DNA of 64,000 nucleotides, taken from assembly GCF_013408175.1 (NCBI RefSeq), contig NZ_JACBYW010000005.1, positions 1 to 64,000 on the forward strand. The letters are read 5' to 3'. The notes under the pieces are model-generated. The model was not told the DNA's origin. It saw nothing but the letters and a program-made list of their open reading frames with translations, and did not search any database. This DNA is from Actinopolyspora biskrensis. GTDB taxonomy: Bacteria > Actinomycetota > Actinomycetes > Mycobacteriales > Pseudonocardiaceae. Below are positions 51,226 to 60,923 of this stretch, one piece after another (positions within the stretch are counted from its first letter, which is position 1; the number at the start of each line of letters is the position of its first letter). A program made the translations under genes and the position numbers.

Positions 51226-52425
51226 GTGGTGCAGCGCTCGGATGACGGATCTCCCGGCGAGCCGGGGGAACGGACCGGAGGGACCGGCCCCCTGGCCGGG
51301 GTGCGGGTCGTCGAAGTCGCGGGAATGGGACCCGCTCCGTTCTGCGCCATGCTGCTGGCCGATCTGGGGGCCGACGTCGTCCGGGTGGAACGCCCGACCA
51401 ACCCGGGCGGCAAGCAGGACCTGCTCAACCGGGGCAAGCGCTCGGTGCTCGTCGACCTCAAGCACGAGCGTGGCCCGGAAGCCCTGCTCGCGCTGGCCGA
51501 GCGAGCCGACGTCCTGCTGGAGGGGTTCCGCCCGGGGGTGGCGGAACGGCTGGGTGTCGGGCCCGAGGAGTGCTTCGAACGCAACCCCGAGCTGATCTAC
51601 GGCCGGATGACCGGATGGGGCCAGGACGGGCCGCTGGCGGACACGGCGGGCCACGACGTGGACTACATCGCGCTCAGCGGCGCCCTGCACGCGAGCGGAG
51701 AGGCCGGCGGACCGCCGCGGTTCCCGGTGAACCTGCTGGGCGACTTCGGCGGAGGGGCGATGTACCTGGCCGTGGGAGTGCTCGCCGCGCTGCTGCGGGG
51801 CCGTGCCGGTGGCGGTGGTCAGGTCGTGGACGCTTCCATAGTGGATGGTTCGGCGCACCTGAGCACCATGCTCTACGGCATGCTCGCCAGCGGAGGCTGG
51901 AGCACCGAGCGCGGAACCAACCTGCTGGACGGCGGGGCCCCCTTCTACGACGTCTACGCCACCTCCGACGGGGAGCACATGGCCGTCGGAGCCCTGGAAC
52001 CGCAGTTCTACGCGGAGCTGCTCGAAGGCCTCGGGCTGTCGGGGACGCTGCCCGACCGGGACGACCCGTCCAACTGGCCCGAGATCCGCCGCCGGCTCGC
52101 CGAGGCCTTCGCGGGAGGAACGAAGCGGCACTGGACCGAGGTCTTCGACGGTTCCGACGCGTGCGTCACCCCGGTCCTGTCGATGGCCGAAGCACCCGAG
52201 CACCCGCACGTGCGCGCACGGCGGACGCTCGTGGAGAACGACGGGGTGGTGCAGCCCGCCGCCGCGCCACGGTTCTCCGGAACACCCAGTCCCGACCCCC
52301 GACCCGTACCGGACGCGGGAGCGCACACCGCCGAGGTGCTCGGTGAGTGGCACGTCGCCGAGCGCGACGTCCTGCTGCGGTCCGGTGCCCTACACGGCGA
52401 GCTTGTCCGGCGAGAGGACGTGTGA
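51226..52425 (+). CDS. CaiB/BaiF-family CoA transferase, alpha-methylacyl-CoA racemase-like
   Basis: A 399-residue family III CoA transferase. GPLAGVRVVEVAGMGPAPFCAMLLADLGADVVRVERP is the CoA-binding N-terminal region, and HDVDYIALSGALHASG (about 145-160) carries the active aspartate. VVDASIVDGSAHL and the Gly-rich loop before it are typical of racemase-type members, which epimerise 2-methylacyl-CoA so that beta-oxidation can proceed. It is coupled to the acyl-CoA dehydrogenase, fitting that role. GTG start with AGGAAGG upstream; a second GTG follows immediately. Confidence 0.88.
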   Translation: MVQRSDDGSPGEPGERTGGTGPLAGVRVVEVAGMGPAPFCAMLLADLGADVVRVERPTNPGGKQDLLNRGKRSVLVDLKHERGPEALLALAERADVLLEGFRPGVAERLGVGPEECFERNPELIYGRMTGWGQDGPLADTAGHDVDYIALSGALHASGEAGGPPRFPVNLLGDFGGGAMYLAVGVLAALLRGRAGGGGQVVDASIVDGSAHLSTMLYGMLASGGWSTERGTNLLDGGAPFYDVYATSDGEHMAVGALEPQFYAELLEGLGLSGTLPDRDDPSNWPEIRRRLAEAFAGGTKRHWTEVFDGSDACVTPVLSMAEAPEHPHVRARRTLVENDGVVQPAAAPRFSGTPSPDPRPVPDAGAHTAEVLGEWHVAERDVLLRSGALHGELVRREDV

Positions 52426-52430
52426 GACAG

Positions 52431-53579
52431 ATGCGCAGGGAAATATTCGACGAGGACCACGAGGCCTTCCGGCAGACCTGCCGTACCTTCATAGCCAGGG
52501 AGCTGGTTCCGCACCTGCAGGAGTGGGAAGAAGCGGGAGTGGTCAGCAAGGAGGCCTGGCGCAAGGCGGGCGCGCAGGGGCTGCTCGGCACCGCGATCGA
52601 GGAGCGCTTCGGCGGCGGCGGCGTCGACGACTTCCGGTTCAACGTCGTGCTGGACGAGGAGCTGATCGCGGCCGGGGTGACCGGTTTCGGTGCTCCGGTG
52701 CACAACGACATCAACGTGCCGTACCTGACGAAGCTGGCCACCGAGGAGCAGAAGCAGCGCTGGCTCCCGCACTTCTGCACCGGCGAGACCGTGACGGCCA
52801 TCGCGATGACCGAGCCGGAGGCGGGCAGTGACCTGCAGGGCATCCGGACCACCGCCGTGCGCGACGGTGACGAGTACGTGATCAACGGTCAGAAGACGTT
52901 CATCAGCAACGGGATCAACGCCGACCTGGTCATCGTGGTGGCCCGGACCGATCCGGATCCGTCCTCGGGGCACGAGGGCATCAGCCTCCTGGTGGTCGAG
53001 AGCGACGCGCCCGGTTTCGAGCGCGGGCGCAACCTGGAGAAGATCGGGCAGAAGTCGCAGGACACCGCCGAGTTGTTCTTCAACGACGTCCGCGTTCCCG
53101 CGCGGAACCTGCTCGGCGAGGAGGGGCAGGGCTTCGTCTACCTGATGCAGAACCTGCCGCAGGAGCGCCTGTCCATCGCGGTCGCCTCCGCGGCCGGGGC
53201 CGCCAAGGCGCTGGAGCTGACGAAGGAGTACTGCAAGGAACGCACCGCCTTCGGCAGGCCGATCGGCAAGTTCCAGAACACCAGGTTCGAGCTCGCCGAG
53301 ATCGCCACCGAGGTCGAGATCGGGCAGGTTTTCGCCGACCGTTGCATCACCGAGCACGTTCGCGGTGAACTGAGCATCGAGCACGCGGCCATGGCCAAGT
53401 GGTGGCTGACCGAGATGAACAAGCGCGTGGTGGACAGGTGCCTCCAGCTGCACGGAGGATACGGTTACATGCTCGAGTACCCGATCGCGAAGGCTTTCCT
53501 GGACACCCGGGTACAGACCATCTACGGCGGCACCACGGAGATAATGAAGGAGATCGTGGGCAGGCAACTGGGCTTCTAG
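52431..53579 (+). CDS. Acyl-CoA dehydrogenase, long-chain type
   Basis: An FAD enzyme of beta-oxidation, about 382 residues. AIAMTEPEAGSDLQGIRTTA and GQKTFISNG are the family signatures, GYGYMLEYPIAKAFLDTRVQ and TIYGGTTEIMKEI the C-terminal ones. The usual Glu of IYEGT is Gly, as in long-chain and isovaleryl types, where the base is an earlier Glu; LPQERLSIA probably holds it. A GTG at 52422, overlapping the CoA-transferase stop and well spaced from GAGAGG, is an equally good start and would add three residues. Confidence 0.93.
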   Translation: MRREIFDEDHEAFRQTCRTFIARELVPHLQEWEEAGVVSKEAWRKAGAQGLLGTAIEERFGGGGVDDFRFNVVLDEELIAAGVTGFGAPVHNDINVPYLTKLATEEQKQRWLPHFCTGETVTAIAMTEPEAGSDLQGIRTTAVRDGDEYVINGQKTFISNGINADLVIVVARTDPDPSSGHEGISLLVVESDAPGFERGRNLEKIGQKSQDTAELFFNDVRVPARNLLGEEGQGFVYLMQNLPQERLSIAVASAAGAAKALELTKEYCKERTAFGRPIGKFQNTRFELAEIATEVEIGQVFADRCITEHVRGELSIEHAAMAKWWLTEMNKRVVDRCLQLHGGYGYMLEYPIAKAFLDTRVQTIYGGTTEIMKEIVGRQLGF

Positions 53580-53711
53580 TGAAAGGTCGTGTCGACTCGG
53601 TTCGCGTAGCCGCTCGGGTGGTGTGCTTCGGCGCCGCAGGCGTCGAAGGACGAGCTCGGACAACCGGATGGACACACCCAACAAAGCATTACCGATCAGG
53701 AGGTTCGCGAG

Positions 53712-54863
53712 ATGGACTGGGTCGTCGCCCCCGGTGATGCCGAATGGCGCTTGTCCGAGGTGCTCCCCTCGGCGCTGGGGGCGATGGGAGTCGCAGGCTT
53801 CACCGACACGGTCGGGCTTCCCGAGTGTTCGAGTGCGGCGGTGCTGCTGGTGGACGGACTCGGCTGGCGGCTGCTGCGCGAGCACGCTTCGGACGCGCCC
53901 CTGCTGAACTCGCTGGACACGGGCAGACCCGGGGCCGCGGGCTTTCCCACCACCACGGCCACGAGCATCAGCTCGCTGGGGACGGGTACCTGCTCCGGGG
54001 AGCACGGTGTGGTCGGCTACTCCTTCGCCGAACCCGGCGGCGGTCTGTTCCGCCCGCTTTCCTGGTCCAAAAAGGATGAAGCAGGGCGCGGGCAGAGCAT
54101 GTTGGAGGAATGGCCCCCGGAACAGGCCCAGCCTGCCGAACCAGTGCTGGAGCGCGCGACCGCTTCCGGTGTGGACGCGCGGCTTGTCGTGCCGGCCGAG
54201 TTCGAGGGAACCGGTCTGACGCGGGCGGCGCTGCGCGGTGGCTCGCTCCGGGGAACCCGCGCGCTGGGGGACCTGGCGTCCGAGGTGGTCGAGTCTCTCC
54301 GGCGGAAGTCCCCGGTGCTGTGCTACGGCTACCACGGACAGCTGGACATGCTGGGACACGTACACGGTCCGGGCTCGCTGCCCTGGAGGATGCAGCTGCG
54401 CCAGGTGGACACGTTGGTGCGTTCGATCGTCGAGAACCTGCCGGGCGAGACCGCGCTGCTCGTCGTCGCCGATCACGGCATGGTCGGGGTGGATCCTGAA
54501 CTGTCCCCCGACGTCGACGCCGACCCGGCCCTGCGGGAGGGCGTGCGGCTGATCGGCGGGGAAGCCCGCGCCAGGCACGTCTACACCGAGCCGGGGGCCG
54601 CCGAGGACGTGCTCGCCGCGTGGCGGGAGCGGCTGGGTGCGGACGCGCTCGTGGTCAGCGCCGCGGAGGCGATCGAGGCCGGTTGGTTCGGGAACACGTT
54701 GAGCGGCGCGGCGCGGGAGCGGATGGGCGACGTCATCGCGCTGGCGCGGCGCAACGGGGTGATCCGTTCGGTCACCGAGCCGAACGAGTCCGCCCTTCGA
54801 GGCCAGCACGGTTCGTTGACGGCGGAGGAGCAGTACATTCCCATGTTGCTGGCACAGGGGTGA
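53712..54863 (+). CDS. Alkaline-phosphatase-superfamily phosphodiesterase/pyrophosphatase
   Basis: A 383-residue metal-dependent hydrolase of the nucleotide pyrophosphatase/phosphodiesterase type. AVLLVDGLGW (about 43-52) has the first metal aspartate, FPTTTATSISSLGTG the catalytic Thr, GQLDMLGHVHGPGS the Asp/His ligands and VVADHGMVGV the late pair. No signal peptide, so probably cytosolic. AGGAGG lies eight bases before the ATG. Its stop overlaps the next GTG (GTGA). The natural substrate is unknown. Confidence 0.85.
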   Translation: MDWVVAPGDAEWRLSEVLPSALGAMGVAGFTDTVGLPECSSAAVLLVDGLGWRLLREHASDAPLLNSLDTGRPGAAGFPTTTATSISSLGTGTCSGEHGVVGYSFAEPGGGLFRPLSWSKKDEAGRGQSMLEEWPPEQAQPAEPVLERATASGVDARLVVPAEFEGTGLTRAALRGGSLRGTRALGDLASEVVESLRRKSPVLCYGYHGQLDMLGHVHGPGSLPWRMQLRQVDTLVRSIVENLPGETALLVVADHGMVGVDPELSPDVDADPALREGVRLIGGEARARHVYTEPGAAEDVLAAWRERLGADALVVSAAEAIEAGWFGNTLSGAARERMGDVIALARRNGVIRSVTEPNESALRGQHGSLTAEEQYIPMLLAQG

Positions 54864-55747
54864 GAGCGTTGTCCGAGTCCGATGTCGTGGAGCCGTGGTT
54901 CGACCCGCTGGCGAGATACTCCCGGTTGCGGCTGATCCGCAGGCTGGACCCGGAAAGTGAACACACGCTGATCTACCGGATATCGGCGGGTCTGGAGTTC
55001 CCCTGGGACTACACGCGGGCGTTGGAGCTGGCGCTGTTCCGGACCTTCTGCGTGCCGAGCATCTCGGAACTGCTGCAGCGCACCGGGGAGTTCGCCCACA
55101 GGACCCAGAAGCGCTACGACGACACCTCGGTGCTGATGGAGGAGATCAGCAGGCACGGCTACGACTCGCAGCGTGGCAAGCAGGCGCTGCGCAAGATCAA
55201 CCGGATGCACGGGCGCTACGACATCGGCAACGACGACATGCTCTACGTGCTGTCCACTTTCATCTACGAGCCGATCCGCTGGATCGACGCCTACGGCTGG
55301 CGGCGGCTGAGCGAGCACGAGCGCCTCGCGGCCTACCACCACTACCGGCGGATCGGTGCGCGGATGGGGATCCACTCGATTCCCGGTTACACGGAGTTCG
55401 AGCGGTTCAACCGGGAGTACGAGGCCGAGCACTTCGTGTTCGCCGAGAGCAACCGGGCGGTCGGTCGGGACAACCTGGACCTGGTGTGCGGGTGGTTCCC
55501 GCGTCCGCTGCGTCGTGTGGTTTCCCGCGGTGTCATCGCCGGGTTGGAACCGGAGATGCGCAGGTCCTTCGGGTTCGCGGAACCGCGGAGCTGGGAGACG
55601 CGGGCCGTTTCCACCGCCCTCCGCCTGCGCGGCGGGGCCGAGCGGTTACTGCCCGCGCGCCGGGTCAGCAGGCTCGGACGTGGCAAGAAGCGCAGCTACC
55701 CGAACGGGTACCACCTGGACGAGCTGGGAGTGCTCAGCAGCGGGTGA
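54860..55747 (+). CDS. MpaB-family (DUF2236) oxygenase-like protein
   Basis: A 295-residue helical protein of the DUF2236/MpaB group, related to the latex-clearing protein fold. Patterns seen: FPWDYTRALELALFRTFCVPS, TGEFAHRTQKRYDDTSVLM, INRMHGRYDIGNDDMLYVLS and the ARMGIHSIPGYTEFERFNRE block. Some family members bind haem and oxidise terpenoids or rubber; substrate here is unknown. GTG start overlapping the upstream stop shows coupling to the phosphodiesterase gene. Confidence 0.8.
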   Translation: MRALSESDVVEPWFDPLARYSRLRLIRRLDPESEHTLIYRISAGLEFPWDYTRALELALFRTFCVPSISELLQRTGEFAHRTQKRYDDTSVLMEEISRHGYDSQRGKQALRKINRMHGRYDIGNDDMLYVLSTFIYEPIRWIDAYGWRRLSEHERLAAYHHYRRIGARMGIHSIPGYTEFERFNREYEAEHFVFAESNRAVGRDNLDLVCGWFPRPLRRVVSRGVIAGLEPEMRRSFGFAEPRSWETRAVSTALRLRGGAERLLPARRVSRLGRGKKRSYPNGYHLDELGVLSSG

Positions 55748-55830
55748 CCGTCGGAGCTCACCGACGTCTTCAGCCGGGTCGACCCGGTGCGGTGCGTTCG
55801 GTGCCCGCGGTGCCGAAACGCGCCGCCCGA

Positions 55831-56184
55831 TCAGCTCGCGAGGAGATTGAGCGGTGTGGTGATCAGGAACGCCACACCGAGCACGACGAGGACGGTCCGC
55901 ACCGTCCCCCCGGCCAGCGCGCCCAACCGGCCGCGGGGGCGCGTGCGGTGCTTGCGGGCGAGGAACAGGCTGATCAGAAACAGCACGTCGGAAACCCAGG
56001 TGAGCACGATCAGGGCTTTGAACACCGGTTTCCAGGTAGCGCTGCCCTCTCCGTAGGGCAGGTCCAGCTCCAACATGATCGCCCCGGCCACCACGCAGAG
56101 CGCGAAGACGGTTCCCGTGATGACGCTGGCCGGCACGGAGGGGCCGGAGCGTCTTCTCGGTTCGTTCGTCGCGGGCGTCGCCAT
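55831..56184 (-). CDS. Small three-helix membrane protein
   Basis: A 117-residue protein with three membrane helices (SVITGTVFALCVVAGAIMLE, LIVLTWVSDVLFLISLFLAR, GTVRTVLVVLGVAFLITTPL), a polar N-terminus and a short basic loop. GAGGAG precedes the ATG at 56184. No family recognised. It is divergent from glcD across a 379-bp gap and its 3' end converges on the MpaB-type gene. Confidence 0.65.
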   Translation of the reverse strand: MATPATNEPRRRSGPSVPASVITGTVFALCVVAGAIMLELDLPYGEGSATWKPVFKALIVLTWVSDVLFLISLFLARKHRTRPRGRLGALAGGTVRTVLVVLGVAFLITTPLNLLAS

Positions 56185-56563
56185 GCTGTCTCCTCGTCCG
56201 GGGACTGTTGCTCGGGCAGGGGAGCCGCGGCGGGAGTCCGCGGGACCCCGGGAGAGCGTTGCGCCGACCGGGCCGACGAATTCCGGACAGGAGCCGCTCG
56301 CGCACTCGGTACGGCGGAAGCCGCTCGGCCGAGTCCGCGTTCCCCGACGGCCCGCTCTCGAAGCCGTCCGGCACGTGCCGGAACGTTTCCGTGGAGCCCA
56401 CCGAGATTCCAGCAGCGACCCAGTTCGGACGTGATCGTACTCGGTTCGGGGCTCTTGCACGGCCGAATTCGACGATCTCTTGTATCCAAGTTGTATCCAA
56501 CCTATGATCCACGTTACATCGCCTGGTTCGTTCAGCGGTGAAGGCGAGGTGAGGAGCAGGACC
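56185..56563. other. Divergent control region upstream of the glycolate/lactate operon
   Basis: 379 bp without a gene. The left two thirds are GC-rich and featureless to my eye. From about 56470 it turns AT-richer and holds the twin dyads described separately, 60-85 bp before glcD. Confidence 0.5.
56479..56501. promoter_or_regulatory. Twin dyads upstream of glcD
   Basis: CTTGTATCCAAG at 56479-56490 and GTTGTATCCAAC at 56490-56501 share one base. Each is a perfect 4-bp inverted repeat around TATC, so there are two half-helical-turn spaced sites 11 bp apart. The TTG...CAA form resembles GntR/FCD-type operators (LldR/GlcC class), but no such regulator is in the window. Confidence 0.55.
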
Positions 56564-58066
56564 ATGGAGTCCACCGAACCGGCGCCGCCCACGCGGGAGG
56601 GCGCGAGCGCCGACCTCGACGGATGCGTCGAACTGCTGGGGAAACTGCTTCCCGAGGAATCGCTGATCACGGATCGGCAACGCGTGCGGACCTACGAGTG
56701 CGACGGGCTGGCCAGCTACCGCACGGTGCCCGCGGCCGTGGTGCTGCCGGAGAACGCCGAACAGGTTCGCTCCGCGGTGGCGGCCTGCTCCGAGCACGGG
56801 GTTCCCTTCGTCGCGCGCGGCTCGGGAACCGGACTGTCCGCCGGGGCGCTCCCCCGGTCCGACGGCGTGCTCATCGTGACCTCGAAGATGCGCCGGATCC
56901 TGGAACTGGACATCGCCAACGAACGCGCCGTCGTGGAACCGGGGGTGGTCAACCTCGATGTCACGAAGGCCGCCGCTCCCCACGGCTACTACTTCGCCCC
57001 GGACCCCTCCAGCCAGCAGGTCTGCTCGGTGGGCGGCAACGTCGCCGAGAACTCCGGAGGGGCGCACTGCCTGAAGTACGGGTTCACCACCAACCACGTC
57101 CTGGCCGCGCAGGTGGTCACCGCCGACGGTGAGCTCGTCGAACTGGGCGGAGCGGCCCACGACGCACCCGGTTACGACCTGCTCGGTTCGTTCATCGGCA
57201 GCGAGGGCACCCTCGGTGTGGTCACCTCGATCACCGTGCGGCTGCTCCGCTCCCCGGAGAGCGTGCGCACCCTGCTCGCCGGGTTCCCCTCCACGGACGA
57301 GGCGGGCGCGGCCGTCTCGGCGATGATAGCCGCCGGAGTCACCCCGGCCGCCGTCGAGATGATGGACGCCCTGTCCATCACCGCGGCCGAACAGGCCGTT
57401 CGGTGCGGATACCCGGAAGGCGCCGGCGCCGTGCTCGTCGTCGAGCTGGACGGGCCGCGCCCCGAGGTGGAGCGGACGTTCACCGAGGTGTGGCAGCACT
57501 GCGACGAACACGGGGCGTTCGAGATCAGAACGGCCGCTGACGAAACCGAACGCGCGCTGATCTGGAAGGGACGCAAGTCGGCCTTCGCCGCGGTCGGCCG
57601 CATCAGCCGCGACTACATCGTCCAGGACGGCGTGATCCCCCGTACCGCGCTGCCCGAGGTGCTGCGGCGCATCGCTGAGCTGTCCGCGGAGTCGGGAGTG
57701 CGGGTCGCCAACGTCTTCCACGCGGGTGACGGCAACCTGCACCCGCTGGTGCTGTTCGACGGTTCGGAGCCCGGCGCCGCGGAACGCGCCGAAGAGGTCT
57801 CCGGAGCGATCCTGGAGCTGTGCGTGGAACAGGGCGGTTCGATCACGGGCGAACACGGCGTCGGAGCCGACAAGGTCCGCTACATGGGCCGAATGTTCAC
57901 CGCCGAGGACCTGGACGTCATGCAGTGCGTGCGCTGTGCTTTCGACCCCGCCGGGTTGTGCAACCCGGGCAAGGTCTTCCCCACGCCGCGGCTGTGCGGC
58001 GAGGCGCCGGGGCGGCGGCGAGGAGTGCATCCACTGACCGAAGCGGGATTGGCCGAACAGTTCTGA
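56564..58066 (+). CDS. glcD: FAD-linked glycolate/D-lactate oxidase subunit D
   Basis: A 500-residue flavoprotein of the vanillyl-alcohol oxidase family, large subunit of glycolate oxidase or a D-2-hydroxyacid dehydrogenase. FVARGSGTGLSAGALPRSDG and QVCSVGGNVAENSGGAHCLKYG are the FAD-binding signatures; NVFHAGDGNLHPLVLFD and ITGEHGVGADK are the C-terminal ones. Followed by glcE and glcF, it makes the classic three-subunit enzyme, taking glycolate to glyoxylate or D-lactate to pyruvate. The ATG at 56564 has GAGGAG upstream. Confidence 0.93.
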   Translation: MESTEPAPPTREGASADLDGCVELLGKLLPEESLITDRQRVRTYECDGLASYRTVPAAVVLPENAEQVRSAVAACSEHGVPFVARGSGTGLSAGALPRSDGVLIVTSKMRRILELDIANERAVVEPGVVNLDVTKAAAPHGYYFAPDPSSQQVCSVGGNVAENSGGAHCLKYGFTTNHVLAAQVVTADGELVELGGAAHDAPGYDLLGSFIGSEGTLGVVTSITVRLLRSPESVRTLLAGFPSTDEAGAAVSAMIAAGVTPAAVEMMDALSITAAEQAVRCGYPEGAGAVLVVELDGPRPEVERTFTEVWQHCDEHGAFEIRTAADETERALIWKGRKSAFAAVGRISRDYIVQDGVIPRTALPEVLRRIAELSAESGVRVANVFHAGDGNLHPLVLFDGSEPGAAERAEEVSGAILELCVEQGGSITGEHGVGADKVRYMGRMFTAEDLDVMQCVRCAFDPAGLCNPGKVFPTPRLCGEAPGRRRGVHPLTEAGLAEQF

Positions 58067-59352
58067 TGAGCACAGCTGCTGAGGAAACCGCCCTGAACGC
58101 CCTGTGCGGGGCTCTCGGGGACGAGTGGGTCACCGAGTCCTCCGAGGCGGACCGGGTCGGCGCCAGGCGTCCGAAGTGGGTGGTCCACGCGGACGGGACC
58201 GAACGGGCCTCGGCGGCGCTGCGCATCGCCGCCGAGCACGGGATGAGCGTGGTGCCTCGGGGCGGCGGCAGCAAACTCGACCGCGGCGAGTCGCCCGAAC
58301 GAGTGGACCTGTTGCTCGACCTCTCAGCGGCCGACGAGGTCGTCGAGCACGCCGCGGGTGATCTCGTGGTGCGCGCCGAGGCGGGAGCACCGCTGCGGGA
58401 GGTGCAGCGCACCGTCGCCGCGGCCGGGCAGCAGTTGTCCGTCGAGGACCCGCACCCCGCGGCGACCCTCGGAGGGGTCATCGCCACCCGCTCCGCGGGA
58501 CCGTGCCGCCACCTGCACGGCGGTGTGCGCGACCTGATCATCGGGATCACCGTGGTCTGCGCCGACGGAACGGTGGCGAGCTCGGGCGGAAAGGTCGTCA
58601 AGAACGTGGCAGGCTACGACCTGGGCAAACTGTTCACCGGGTCCTACGGGACGCTCGGCGTCGTCACCGAGGCGATATTCCGGCTGCACCCCCTGGCGGA
58701 AGAGCGCCGCTGGGTCGCGGTGACCCTTCCCGACCCGAGAGCCGCGGCCGAGGCCGCTCGGCTGCTCCGCATCTCCCGGGCGATGCCCACCGCCGTCGAG
58801 CTGGACCGTCCGGCGGGGCGGGCCCCGATCACCGTGTGCGCCGAGCTGGAGGGGCGTTCCGGGGTCACCCGTGAACGGGCCGCGGAGCTGGCGAGCTCGC
58901 TGGGCGAGGAGCTCGGACAGACGTGCGAGGTGAGCGGGACCGCCCCCGAGTGGTGGGGACGGCTCCCCGGGGAACCGGGTACGGGCACGGGAATCCGGAT
59001 GGCGAGCAGGCCGGCCGATCTCGCGGAGCTGCTCGAAGGGGCCGGGCGGGTCGAGGACGAAACCGGTGTGGAGCTCCAGCTCCGGGGGGCGGCCGGACTC
59101 GGGGTGCTCGACGGCTGGGTCCCCGACGGCTCGCCCGACGAGTCCGTGGCCGCGCTCGTCGAGGGGGTCCGCGCACGAGCGGCGGCGCTCGACGGCTACA
59201 CGACCGTGTCCCGGGCCCCGGAGAACGTGAAACGGCTCGTCGACGTGTGGGGACCGGTTCCGTCCGGAGCGCTCGCGCTGATGCGCCGCACCAAGGACCA
59301 GTTCGACCCCGAGCGCCGTCTCGCACCGGGACGGTTCGTTGGAGGGCTGTGA
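58066..59352 (+). CDS. glcE: Glycolate oxidase FAD-binding subunit E
   Basis: A 428-residue second flavin-binding subunit. VVPRGGGSKLDRG, EDPHPAATLGGVIATRSAGP, HGGVRDLIIGI and GGKVVKNVAGYDLGKLFTGS are typical of GlcE. Its ATG overlaps the glcD stop by one base (TGATG) and its stop overlaps the glcF start in the same way, so the three proteins are likely made in fixed ratio. Confidence 0.93.
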   Translation: MSTAAEETALNALCGALGDEWVTESSEADRVGARRPKWVVHADGTERASAALRIAAEHGMSVVPRGGGSKLDRGESPERVDLLLDLSAADEVVEHAAGDLVVRAEAGAPLREVQRTVAAAGQQLSVEDPHPAATLGGVIATRSAGPCRHLHGGVRDLIIGITVVCADGTVASSGGKVVKNVAGYDLGKLFTGSYGTLGVVTEAIFRLHPLAEERRWVAVTLPDPRAAAEAARLLRISRAMPTAVELDRPAGRAPITVCAELEGRSGVTRERAAELASSLGEELGQTCEVSGTAPEWWGRLPGEPGTGTGIRMASRPADLAELLEGAGRVEDETGVELQLRGAAGLGVLDGWVPDGSPDESVAALVEGVRARAAALDGYTTVSRAPENVKRLVDVWGPVPSGALALMRRTKDQFDPERRLAPGRFVGGL

Positions 59353-60731
59353 TGACCGACCGAACACCCGAACCGGAATCCGCTCGGCAGGAACGACAAC
59401 CGGTTCCCCCCACGGAGGCCGCGGCGAACCCGGACGGGGCCTTCGACGCGTTCAACCCGCCGCAGCGGGAGCTGATCGACGACTGCGTGCACTGTGGGTT
59501 CTGCCTGCCCTCCTGCCCCACGTACGAACTCTGGGGCGAGGAGATGGACTCGCCGCGCGGGCGCATCCACCTGATGGAGTCCGGCCTGGACGGTGAACCC
59601 CTCTCGGGGAGCATGGTCGAGCACTTCGACAACTGCCTCGGCTGCATGGCCTGCGTGACGGCCTGCCCGTCCGGGGTGCAGTACGGACCGCTGATCAACA
59701 GGACCAGGGCGCAGGTCGAGCGCAATCACCGCCGCGAACCGGGCCAGCGCTGGCTGCGCCGGCTGATCTTCGGGCTGTTCCCCTACAAGCGCAGGCTGAG
59801 CGCGCTGCGGCTGCCGCTCGCGCTGTACCAGCGGCTCCGGATCGACGCGCTGCTGCGCCGGTCCGGGTTGTTCGCCAAGATGCCCGCCCACCTGCGGGCC
59901 ATGGAGTCGTTGGTTCCACCCGTCCGGCGCGCGTCCCGGTTGCCCGCCCGCGTCCCAGCCAGGGGGAGGCGCAGGGCCGTGGTCGGCATGCTCACCGGGT
60001 GCGTGCAGCACGCCTTCTTCCCCGACGTCAACAACGCCACCGCGCGAGTCCTGGCCGCCGAGGGGTGCGAGGTGGTGGTTCCGGAGAAGCAGGGCTGCTG
60101 CGGAGCGCTCAGCGAGCACTCCGGCCGCGAGCGGGAGGCCGTGGAGTTCGCGAAGAGGACGGTGGAGGCCTTCGACTCCGCCGGGGTCGACTACGTGGTG
60201 ATCAATTCGGCCGGCTGCGGATCCACGTTGAAGGAGTACCCGCGGCTGCTCGCCGACGAACCGCGGTACGCCGCTGCCGCCGAACGGCTGTCCGCCAGGG
60301 TGCGCGACGTCGCGGAGCTGCTGGTCGAACTCGGACCGTCCGCGCGGCTCAACCCGCTGAACCTGACGGTCGCCTACCACGACGCCTGCCACCTGAGTCA
60401 CGGTCAGGGAATACGGACACAGCCGCGCGAGCTGTTGCGCGGGATCCCCGGGCTGGAACTGCGCGAGATCAACCGCGGGGAGATCTGCTGCGGCTCCGCC
60501 GGGGTGTACAACCTGCTGCAGCCGAGGGCCGCGGCAGAGTTGGGCGACCTGAAGGCGCGGAACGTGCGGGACACCGGGGCCGATCTGCTCGTGACGGCCA
60601 ACCCGGGGTGCTCGATGCAGATTCGCACCGCGCTGCGCGGGCGAGGAGCGGACCTGCCCGTCGCCCACACAGTTCAGATTCTCGACGCCGCCGTGCGCGG
60701 AGAAAGAGCGGAATCCCTGCTGAACCGCTGA
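59352..60731 (+). CDS. glcF: Glycolate oxidase iron-sulphur subunit F
   Basis: A 459-residue electron-transfer subunit. Two [4Fe-4S] sites: CVHCGFCLPSCP and CLGCMACVTACP, in the N-terminal 110 residues. Two CCG domains follow (GCVQHAFFPDVN...GCCGALSEHSG and YHDACHLSHGQ...ICCGSAGVYNL). It should pass electrons from the flavin subunits to the quinone pool. It is coupled to glcE. Confidence 0.94.
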   Translation: MTDRTPEPESARQERQPVPPTEAAANPDGAFDAFNPPQRELIDDCVHCGFCLPSCPTYELWGEEMDSPRGRIHLMESGLDGEPLSGSMVEHFDNCLGCMACVTACPSGVQYGPLINRTRAQVERNHRREPGQRWLRRLIFGLFPYKRRLSALRLPLALYQRLRIDALLRRSGLFAKMPAHLRAMESLVPPVRRASRLPARVPARGRRRAVVGMLTGCVQHAFFPDVNNATARVLAAEGCEVVVPEKQGCCGALSEHSGREREAVEFAKRTVEAFDSAGVDYVVINSAGCGSTLKEYPRLLADEPRYAAAAERLSARVRDVAELLVELGPSARLNPLNLTVAYHDACHLSHGQGIRTQPRELLRGIPGLELREINRGEICCGSAGVYNLLQPRAAAELGDLKARNVRDTGADLLVTANPGCSMQIRTALRGRGADLPVAHTVQILDAAVRGERAESLLNR

Positions 60732-60923
60732 TGAGGATTCCTTTGATGAGGGTTCCTTTCCCGGCCGTCGTAGGTGCTCGCTGAGCGGAACCTCTCGCGG
60801 TCACTCACCCCGGCAGCGTGGATGTCTCGGATCCGCGGAGCCGAAGAAAAACCCCGCACCGCCATGCAGCACATTCCGCAGGTTCTCCGACTGGAATTTT
60901 TCCCCGGATCCTTGGAGGGATTC

